From: Candidatus Poseidonia sp.
GTDB lineage: Archaea; Thermoplasmatota; Poseidoniia; Poseidoniales; Poseidoniaceae
Direction of reading: 5' to 3'
DNA: 64,000 nucleotides
Assembly: GCA_030829545.1 (NCBI GenBank)
Contig: JAURAI010000005.1
Coordinates: forward strand, 76,088 to 140,087
Made by a program: the position numbers and the translations under genes. The notes beneath the pieces were generated by a model. It did not search any database. It saw nothing but the letters and a program-made list of their open reading frames with translations, and was not told where the DNA came from. Below are positions 27,005 through 34,127 of the stretch, piece after piece (the stretch's first letter is position 1; each line of letters opens with the position of its first letter).

Positions 27005-27846
27005 TGATCACCTCGTCGGTTCAATTTGTATCGCAAACGCAATTGATTGCTGCGTCCTTTGTATGAGGTAGAGAAACCATAGCGTAGCAAGAGTCCTGCA
27101 AAGATAATGACGCCAATCACTGCTCCAAAGCCGAGAAGCCCAAGCCAGTGTGCACGGAGTTTTGCACCCATGTGGTGAAGGTCAACGCCGTGGTGAGCAG
27201 GTTCGGGAGGTGCCACATTCCCATCTCCAGCGAAGAGGGTCCTCGTGCCCATGGCTACAGAGGATTCATCCCCTTCAGTAAGAGCAAAGTTCAGCTGATT
27301 CCATCGGTCTTCGACACCAGGAATTTGGTCGCCATTGACCGAATTACCAGCGATCCAAAAGTTGGCAGGTCCAGCACCGGCTTCCGTAGGTGCGGTCCAT
27401 TCTAGCGTCCATGAACGGTCTGCATTGGCTGCAGAGGCTTCGGTGTGCGTGAGTGATTGAGGGTCAAGTGCCCCGTCAATTTCCCAGTTCTGAGCCTCAT
27501 CGCTGGCGAGTGAGCCGAGTGATGCTCGCATCGAGAAGCCAGCGGTGTACGTGCCAGTTGCCTCAGGACCTCCGATGAGTTGAAGCACGAGCGTGTAGGT
27601 TTCTCCTGCGGCCCAAGCATAGGGCACGTCGTCCAAGATGACTTGGACGGAATTGTCAGCGACTTCGTTGTGGCAGAGACAACCCGATTTTGCAACATCG
27701 TCGATGTCAACTTGACCGGTCGAACCCTGATGACTTTGAGAGCCACCAATGCCGCCGTGATACGATGAGGCGAGAGATGGGAGAAGCAACAAGAGCCCTA
27801 CCATAGCCAGCAGCGTGGTACGGTATTTGCGGGAAGTTTTGTGCAC
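27001..27846 (-). CDS. secreted/anchored protein with CLCH motif, reeler/choice-of-anchor-V-like, C-terminal TM
   Basis: Signal peptide, 'VAKSGCLCHNEV', beta-rich domain with 'AGFSMRASLGSL', C-terminal TM 'WLGLLGFGAVIGVIIFAGLLL'. Confidence 0.55.
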   Translation of the reverse strand: MHKTSRKYRTTLLAMVGLLLLLPSLASSYHGGIGGSQSHQGSTGQVDIDDVAKSGCLCHNEVADNSVQVILDDVPYAWAAGETYTLVLQLIGGPEATGTYTAGFSMRASLGSLASDEAQNWEIDGALDPQSLTHTEASAANADRSWTLEWTAPTEAGAGPANFWIAGNSVNGDQIPGVEDRWNQLNFALTEGDESSVAMGTRTLFAGDGNVAPPEPAHHGVDLHHMGAKLRAHWLGLLGFGAVIGVIIFAGLLLRYGFSTSYKGRSNQLRLRYKLNRRGDQ

Positions 27847-27953
27847 AGCATCACCCTTATGGCTTTGCGACTTGTGCAGACTCCTTAAACATTGTCAGCA
27901 AAACACCACCTTAAATGCGTTGCAGTCGTGCGTTTTTTGTGATGTATTTGAAA

Positions 27954-27964
27954 CTACATATATC
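27954..27964 (+). promoter_or_regulatory. putative TATA box for the TPR/FtsZ-like transcription unit
   Basis: 'ctacatatatc' about 46-56 nt upstream of ATG 28010 in a divergent intergenic region. Confidence 0.35.
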
Positions 27965-28009
27965 ATCTGAACAAGAACGACTCACCTTGGCTGCAGGAAA
28001 GGGTTCATC

Positions 28010-28339
28010 ATGAACCGAGCCTTGCCCTACATGAGCGCCATGACCGACCATGCATTTGAGAACACGTATGACCTCTCTGACAAGCAATTGCAACAACTCG
28101 ATGATGCTGAAGAATTGATGCTCAAGGGTTCGCTTGGTGCTGCAGAAACCATGCTTTTGAGCATGTTGAAAGGCGACGAAGAATGCATCCCTGTACTTTC
28201 AAATCTCGGTCACCTTTACGGCCGTTATCTCTCCGAATTCGAAACCGCCATCGAGTACTACGACAGAGTTCTTGCCATCGAACCCGACAACGCATGGGCA
28301 CGAGATGCACGACGACGTTACCTACGTTACATCGATTGA
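28010..28339 (+). CDS. TPR-repeat protein
   Basis: 'AEELMLKGSLGAAETMLLSML...VLSNLGHLYGRYLSEFETAIEYYDRVLAIEPDNAWARDARRR' matches TPR consensus. Confidence 0.75.
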   Translation: MNRALPYMSAMTDHAFENTYDLSDKQLQQLDDAEELMLKGSLGAAETMLLSMLKGDEECIPVLSNLGHLYGRYLSEFETAIEYYDRVLAIEPDNAWARDARRRYLRYID

Positions 28340-28363
28340 TTACCAACACCAAAGTTCATTGAG

Positions 28364-29293
28364 ATGCCGCCCTCAGTAGGTGGCATGGACCCGTCCAACA
28401 TCCTCATCGCAGGAGTCGGGGGCATCGGATGTTCATGGGCTCACCAAGCCCACCTACGATGCGGCATGGGCGCCCACTTGGCACTTGTTGATGCAGACGA
28501 CTCCAGTTTCAAAACCGGTGAGAATACTCACATTCTACGCCTTGGCCACGCCCTTGATGAGAACGGATGTGCAGCCCTACCCCCGCTTGCTGAACAGCGC
28601 ATGCGAGGGTTGGCCAACCTAACGAACCTTTTGTTCAAATCCACCGAATTGGTGATTCTCCTTACCGGGCTAGGAGGCGGCGTTGGCACAGGAGCAGCAC
28701 ACGAATTTGCTCGTCAAGCACGCCAGTCAGGAGCCATTGTTCTTGCAGTGGCAGGATTGCCCTTCGAGTCACAACCCGCACGAGCCGCCATTGCGGAAGA
28801 CGGCCTTGCTCGCCTTGAGCATGTTGCGCACGTCACCGTTCGTCTTTCGCTTGAACGCTTGGCTCGGCAAGCGAGGGAGCGTGGGCAAATGTGGCAAATG
28901 GGTGCGGAATGGATTGAAGATCTCGTTGACGGATTGGTTCGAACACTCATGCGCATGGGCCTCATCAATCTTGACTTGATGGACCTGCGGGCTATTGTTG
29001 ACCAAGTGGGCGGAGCCACCATGCTGGTCGGCGTCGGGCGCCCAGACGACCCCAAGGGAATCCTCGAATCTGCCCTTAAGGCCCCGTTAGCCGCCATGGA
29101 CGTCAGCGGAGCCAAAGGATGCTTGATTCAAGTCGAGGGTGGCCTGGGGATGACCATTGGGCAGGTTGACGCCGTGACGGCTCTCTTCACAAGCGCTCTT
29201 GATGACGATGCTCAAGTGATCCTCGGAGCAAGAGTGAGCGAGGATCTGGTCGATACCATTCGGGTCGTAACCTTACTATCAGGAATCAGTTGA
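28364..29293 (+). CDS. divergent FtsZ/tubulin-family GTPase
   Basis: 'ILIAGVGGIGCSWAH', 'LLTGLGGGVGTGAAHEFARQAR' (FtsZ GGGTGTG variant), T7-like loop 'GLINLDLMDLRAIVDQVGGATMLVGVGR'. Confidence 0.75.
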   Translation: MPPSVGGMDPSNILIAGVGGIGCSWAHQAHLRCGMGAHLALVDADDSSFKTGENTHILRLGHALDENGCAALPPLAEQRMRGLANLTNLLFKSTELVILLTGLGGGVGTGAAHEFARQARQSGAIVLAVAGLPFESQPARAAIAEDGLARLEHVAHVTVRLSLERLARQARERGQMWQMGAEWIEDLVDGLVRTLMRMGLINLDLMDLRAIVDQVGGATMLVGVGRPDDPKGILESALKAPLAAMDVSGAKGCLIQVEGGLGMTIGQVDAVTALFTSALDDDAQVILGARVSEDLVDTIRVVTLLSGIS

Positions 29294-29294
29294 T

Positions 29295-30683
29295 TTAGTC
29301 CAAGAGTTCGATTTCATCGTCCCATTGAACGCCTTCTGCGAGCGTCTCAGGCTCCTTTGTCGCCCACGAAACATCATCGCCGATATCACTTGGGGCGGAT
29401 GACGTGTCCGATTCCGCAGGTGTTTCTGCACCTTGGGGTGCGACCGCTTCCTGTATTTCGCCCCCTTCATCCACCAGTGGCGCAGGTGTCACATTCGCAA
29501 CAATGCGTTGTACCTTAACGCTCTCATCATGATTCCCAATGGCCTTGGTGAGGACTTTTGGCTGAAGCCACATGAAGGTGAGCAAGACGATGATGTGGCC
29601 GGCGATCATGACGTTTTGAATGTCGTCAAGAACAGCGGTGAGCATAGCGACGCTGCCAGCATAGGCATAGCCAAAGGAGAGACCAATGGGTAGAGCGTTG
29701 TTCGTGTGCACCAGTCGGAAGGAAGAGCGGAAGGAACGAGAGGTTAGACTCCATATTGCCATGAGAATGGTAAACATCATCAGTAACAGTTCCTCAATGA
29801 GAAGGGCGGCATTTGAGGGCGTCATTGTCCAGTGCCGCCAAACAGTGAGAAGGTGCCAAGTGATCATGGCCTGCGTAAGCAACATCCATCGCGATGAAAA
29901 ACGATGGAGATGACGCTGATGAGCAGCAATCGTTCGTTGGTGACGGGTCAGCCAAAAGGAGATGGTAAAAAGAGCCGCAAAGAGGACATAGAACACAATA
30001 TTTTCGCTCAATACTGCCATTGGATTGGAGGCGCCTTTCGTTATCATTTCAAAGGCAAACAAAAGGGCGTAAGAAAGCAGGATAAGGATGATTAAAGCGA
30101 CGGACATTGAAATCCCTAAGGAGCCTTTTGCCTCTTCGGGAGCAGGCAAGCGTTGAGCTGCAAAGGTAGAGAGCCATGTTGCGAAACTCCGCCCTTGAAC
30201 AATCGCCCACACCACGAAGAGGCTGCTCAATACGAGTGGCAAAGTTGAGGATAGGTCTCCCAAGGCTCCGTTTTCACCAACCAAAAGCTGCAGAAGGACG
30301 AGGGCGCAAAGACTTGCAGCGAGCGGGAAGATGCAAATGCGGAATGAGGAAATCATTGATTTGAAGCGCCCGATGCTTTTCTCTTCTGCTCTTTCAGGCA
30401 GGGCAGTCCAACGTTGAACAGTGGAATTGGAAGAGAATATTCCCGTCAAGAAGTTTCCGCTCGACAAGGATATGAAACCGATTGCACTCAATGTTTCAAA
30501 ACCATTTGATGCCATGATGTGAAGCACGGAGGAGAGAAGGAGGATCAATACCACATGAGGGAGGGTGCGGGTGCTCAGCAGCACACTCAACAATGCCCAA
30601 ATTGAAGCGTTTTGCTCTTGCAGAACCTCAATACCTGAACCTTCAGAGGCCGTCTCCTCGGGTTGTTCCATCGTATCGCTCAC
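29295..30683 (-). CDS. polytopic membrane protein with acidic C-terminus
   Basis: 462-aa ORF with many hydrophobic helices. Confidence 0.65.
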   Translation of the reverse strand: MSDTMEQPEETASEGSGIEVLQEQNASIWALLSVLLSTRTLPHVVLILLLSSVLHIMASNGFETLSAIGFISLSSGNFLTGIFSSNSTVQRWTALPERAEEKSIGRFKSMISSFRICIFPLAASLCALVLLQLLVGENGALGDLSSTLPLVLSSLFVVWAIVQGRSFATWLSTFAAQRLPAPEEAKGSLGISMSVALIILILLSYALLFAFEMITKGASNPMAVLSENIVFYVLFAALFTISFWLTRHQRTIAAHQRHLHRFSSRWMLLTQAMITWHLLTVWRHWTMTPSNAALLIEELLLMMFTILMAIWSLTSRSFRSSFRLVHTNNALPIGLSFGYAYAGSVAMLTAVLDDIQNVMIAGHIIVLLTFMWLQPKVLTKAIGNHDESVKVQRIVANVTPAPLVDEGGEIQEAVAPQGAETPAESDTSSAPSDIGDDVSWATKEPETLAEGVQWDDEIELLD

Positions 30684-30715
30684 ATGATGTCGTGGTAGCC
30701 CACCATTTTCATACT

Positions 30716-31159
30716 ATGGTCAAGAAGAAGGTGAAAACTCTTGAAGCCCTCCCCCTAGGCCTGTTCATGGCCAAACGACTCACAAAGGCACTTCGTGGGA
30801 AGCGTCGGTGGGTTGGCTTGGTCACTGCCCCGAGTCTCCAGTCCCGAAAGGATGTTGAAGACAAGATCGACGAAATAATCGATGAACTTGATGTTTCAAG
30901 CACCCCTCGTTTGATGGATTTTTTCCGTTCAGATTCTGAGACTTCACGCCGTTTTTGCACGGAAATCCTCCCCGAACAGGAGTACTTGGGATTGATGATT
31001 TTACGCATTGCTCACCAAGACACGCCGGCTCTGAGAGCATTCCTTTCTCAATCCTCAGCCCTTGAGAGGTATGGAATGAGGACCTACACCACAAGTGGAA
31101 AGATTCGTTTGGTGAGGCAACGCATGGGGATTGTCAAACAACCTCGCCAACATCGGTGA
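30716..31159 (+). CDS. possible Rpp14/Pop5-like RNase P protein
   Basis: 'RRWVGLVTAPSLQSRKDVEDKIDEIIDEL...YLGLMILRIAHQDTPALRAFLS...TTSGKIRLVRQR' weakly fits Pop5 (end 'SGTI'-like). Start moved to ATG 30716. Confidence 0.45.
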   Translation: MVKKKVKTLEALPLGLFMAKRLTKALRGKRRWVGLVTAPSLQSRKDVEDKIDEIIDELDVSSTPRLMDFFRSDSETSRRFCTEILPEQEYLGLMILRIAHQDTPALRAFLSQSSALERYGMRTYTTSGKIRLVRQRMGIVKQPRQHR

Positions 31160-31196
31160 ACATTACTTTGATGGCCTGCATCCGTCTCGACAAGCC

Positions 31197-31700
31197 ATGG
31201 GAGGTGGAGGAGCGGCTCCGAAAATGAAGATGAGTGATGCGCTCATTTTGACTGGAGTCACCATCCTCGTAGGCTCCTTATTCATGCACGCCTGGGTCAC
31301 ACCCATACAAATCAATGGAGAAGATCCACCCTACACCAATGGGGCTTCAATGATGAATGGTGACGTCTTTGTGATGAACCTCGCCGTGGTCAATGAATCA
31401 ACCGTTCGCTTTGTATTGTATGATGAAAGCGACAGCATCGTTGATGCAGAAACTGTGACCTTGGCCAGCGGCGGAGAGGTTGAGCAACGGTATGAGATTT
31501 CAGAAGGCGGGTATTACACCTATGAAATCGACACGAAGGGTGGAGATGGTACCCTTGAAATTGATATCGAGCGGAAGTACATGATTGACATGCTCCCCTT
31601 CCCAATTGGAGGCTTTTTGTTAGCCTATGGACTCTACCAGCGAGATGATGAAGGAGACGAAAACGAATCTGAAGTGCTCGATGCAGAATTAGATGCTTGA
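31197..31700 (+). CDS. membrane protein with two TMs and an extracellular beta domain
   Basis: ORF in track begins at TTG 31131; ATG 31197 (MGGGGAAPKMKMSDALILTG) preferred. Confidence 0.55.
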   Translation: MGGGGAAPKMKMSDALILTGVTILVGSLFMHAWVTPIQINGEDPPYTNGASMMNGDVFVMNLAVVNESTVRFVLYDESDSIVDAETVTLASGGEVEQRYEISEGGYYTYEIDTKGGDGTLEIDIERKYMIDMLPFPIGGFLLAYGLYQRDDEGDENESEVLDAELDA

Positions 31701-33167
31701 CCAAACCAATGCATCAGGGTCGTCCACGAGCAGGTTATTTTCACGAACAGTGACCAGCAACTGACCTTCTTCATCCATGCCCGAATACGCTACCTTTTCA
31801 TTTCTATAGAAAAGGGGCCCTAGGTTTGATTCGGCTTGCCTTACCTCGCGATTGAGGTCGTCAAGATAGAACCGGTGTTCACCTAAGCATGCATTCACCG
31901 TCGGATCAAAAAGAGAGGCGACCATTGCATGCAAATGTTCCATGAGTTGGAGTTGGTTGACGCTGGGGAGTGCGTCGAGAAGCGAGCCATAGGGTTTGGA
32001 AGCGACAAGGTTGAGACCTAAGCCGAGAACGATGCGGTGTTTCTTGCCCGAAGACCGTGCTTCGAAGAGAATACCCCCGAATTTTTGCCAGCCTTCGGAT
32101 GACCGAAGAAATAAGTCGTTGGGCCATTTCAAACATATGAACTCAGAATGTTCTGCTGCGTATGTGCGCAAAAGTAACTGAACATGATGCCCCACGAGCA
32201 ATTGATGCATGGTTGAATGAGACATGCCACCATCCAAGGCCACCACCCAGGAGGCCATGACGGCTTGTTCGGGAGAAGTCCATGACCTCCCCCTCCTTCC
32301 TCTCCCTTTGGATTGATGGTCGGCGCTGACTCGTGAACCAAGACCGTAGGTGGAATTCAGAAGGTACGCATTGGTGCTTTCGAGGGTTGGGTGGTGTTCA
32401 ACCGTTGCCTTTGGAAATGGGCGCCACAAAGCGAGAGCACTGAGAACTTCACCCTCTTCAAATTGACATTGCCCAACGACACGTGCTGCGAAGCCCTTTC
32501 GCCAAGCGAGAGGCATTGCACGGTCACCGATTCCAAGATTTGAGACGATAACATAAGCTCGCCCACCTGGCCTGAGCAGCTGGCCGGACTCAAGAAGGTT
32601 GAGAAAACGTGCATACAATCCTACATCATCGGTATCGATCATGGCCGCCTCTTCAAGGGGGCCGAGAACAGGCTCTCCCGGCTTTGGAGGAGACAGGTAG
32701 GGCATGTTCCACATCACGACATCGTAGCGTTCATCCCCCATCCATTGTTTGGGTAGACCGTCTTGTAGAGGACCCGGCCCTCCTTCTCGAACCCTGATGG
32801 CGTAACCGTATTTTTCTGCATGGCCTTTGGTGCAAGCAACCGCATATGGGTTGATGTCACAGGAGGTTACCGACCAGCCAAGACTTGCAGCAAAAAGAGA
32901 GACTGCTCCTGCTCCACAGCCAATTTCAAGTGCTTTGGTTTGCGAAGAAAGGTGTGCCTTGTTGATGACATGAGCGAGAAGGTTGGTATCTTCCCGAGGT
33001 CCGTAGACAGTGGGGAGAAGATCCAAGTCAAAGCGCTGACCAATGGGTGAGTTCCAACTGACCGTTTGAGCGGGTCGTTCGAGGCGCTCAATTTCTGCTT
33101 CGGCATCTGCCTCTTCAAAGTGATGAGGCCCTCTCATGAATCCCCCGAAGGGTGCTCCCATCATCAT
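31689..33167 (-). CDS. fusion: HemK/PrmC-like methyltransferase + BirA-type biotin-protein ligase
   Basis: 'YGPREDTNLLAHVI', 'ALEIGCGAGAVSLFAASLG', 'NMPYLSPP' followed by 'LESTNAYLL', 'SKGRGRRGRSWTSP', 'KWPNDLFLR', 'IVLGLGLNL'. ATG 33167 preferred over 33311. Confidence 0.8.
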   Translation of the reverse strand: MMMGAPFGGFMRGPHHFEEADAEAEIERLERPAQTVSWNSPIGQRFDLDLLPTVYGPREDTNLLAHVINKAHLSSQTKALEIGCGAGAVSLFAASLGWSVTSCDINPYAVACTKGHAEKYGYAIRVREGGPGPLQDGLPKQWMGDERYDVVMWNMPYLSPPKPGEPVLGPLEEAAMIDTDDVGLYARFLNLLESGQLLRPGGRAYVIVSNLGIGDRAMPLAWRKGFAARVVGQCQFEEGEVLSALALWRPFPKATVEHHPTLESTNAYLLNSTYGLGSRVSADHQSKGRGRRGRSWTSPEQAVMASWVVALDGGMSHSTMHQLLVGHHVQLLLRTYAAEHSEFICLKWPNDLFLRSSEGWQKFGGILFEARSSGKKHRIVLGLGLNLVASKPYGSLLDALPSVNQLQLMEHLHAMVASLFDPTVNACLGEHRFYLDDLNREVRQAESNLGPLFYRNEKVAYSGMDEEGQLLVTVRENNLLVDDPDALVWSSI

Positions 33168-33290
33168 TCTATGCCCGTACCAATCCGTATAAATGTGCGA
33201 TTTTTGGCGAATAGAACACTTCTTAGGGAGGCCATCTATTGGATCATCACTGGCAGGGTGCGGAGCGCATGGCTCAATTGCATCCCGAAA

Positions 33291-33300
33291 CGTATAAGAA
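33291..33300 (+). promoter_or_regulatory. putative TATA box upstream of tRNA-Lys/RNAP genes
   Basis: 'cgtataagaa' about 40-48 nt upstream of the mature tRNA 5' end. Confidence 0.45.
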
Positions 33301-33339
33301 CACCATGTCATTCGGACGAAAAGCCCAAGTTGCTACATT

Positions 33340-33413
33340 GGGCCTGTAGCTCAGTCAGGTAGAGCGTCGGACTTTTAATCCGATGGTCGCGGGTTCGAAC
33401 CCCGTCAGGCCCG
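33340..33413 (+). tRNA. tRNA-Lys (anticodon TTT at 33374-33376)
   Basis: Cloverleaf read by hand: acceptor GGGCCTG/CAGGCCC, anticodon arm TCGGA-CTTTTAA-TCCGA, T-arm GCGGGTTCGAACCCCGT. Confidence 0.95.
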
Positions 33414-33464
33414 CCTGACAACGCTACTGGCCTTGCGTAGTGGGGCGTTCGCGGGGGTAACGAA

Positions 33465-34115
33465 ATGGTAGTAAAGAGTGCAACGAAAAAGCGGTTAATG
33501 GAACTCGGCGTTTCAGAAGAATACTCCCACAAACTTGCAACCGACCGCAACATGACCGACATCAAGAACATGTCTCACGACGATGTCGCCTCAACCCTTG
33601 GTATTTCCAAGGACGCTGAGGAATTCATTACCACCATGCAAATTATCGCTGAACAAGGCTCACGCCGCCGAGCAGCAAAGAAGAGCACGAAGATCACCAT
33701 TCGAGCCAAGGCCGTCGACGACATGGACCGTCCAGAAATCACGTCCCGTTTCAACGCCCTCAACCACGAACTCGTCCCCCACCAAGAACTCGTTGGGCCT
33801 GCAAATGTCTCTCCCGAGGAGCAACTCGCCATTGAAACTGAAGAACTCGCCCCCTGGCGAATGATTCAGCCAGACCCCGAAACTGGCGAGGACCGCTTGG
33901 CAAAGGAACTCCTGCCAAAAATTCTCATTACCGACCCCGTTGTCCAGGTTATCAAAGAAGTAGCCGAATCAGAAGACAACGCCCATCTCCAAGCAAATCC
34001 AGACCACAGGCCATTGGCTGCTGGCTGGATTGCCGACCGTGTGCTGAAGGTCATTCGCCGCTCCCCGTCGGCCGGCCAAAGTATTGCGTACCGGCTTATT
34101 GTGGAGGGGAACTGA
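33465..34115 (+). CDS. rpoH: RNA polymerase subunit H (Rpo5) with N-terminal extension
   Basis: 'NHELVPHQELV...LLPKILITDPVVQVI...ADRVLKVIRRSPSAGQSIAYRLIVEGN' is RpoH-like; located directly before rpoB. Confidence 0.88.
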   Translation: MVVKSATKKRLMELGVSEEYSHKLATDRNMTDIKNMSHDDVASTLGISKDAEEFITTMQIIAEQGSRRRAAKKSTKITIRAKAVDDMDRPEITSRFNALNHELVPHQELVGPANVSPEEQLAIETEELAPWRMIQPDPETGEDRLAKELLPKILITDPVVQVIKEVAESEDNAHLQANPDHRPLAAGWIADRVLKVIRRSPSAGQSIAYRLIVEGN

Positions 34116-34127
34116 GGAGAGGATACC

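Noticed and set aside
30593-30715. Extended N-terminus of the 30593-31159 ORF
   Set aside because: Would overlap the divergent membrane-protein gene starting at 30683; ATG 30716 is more plausible.
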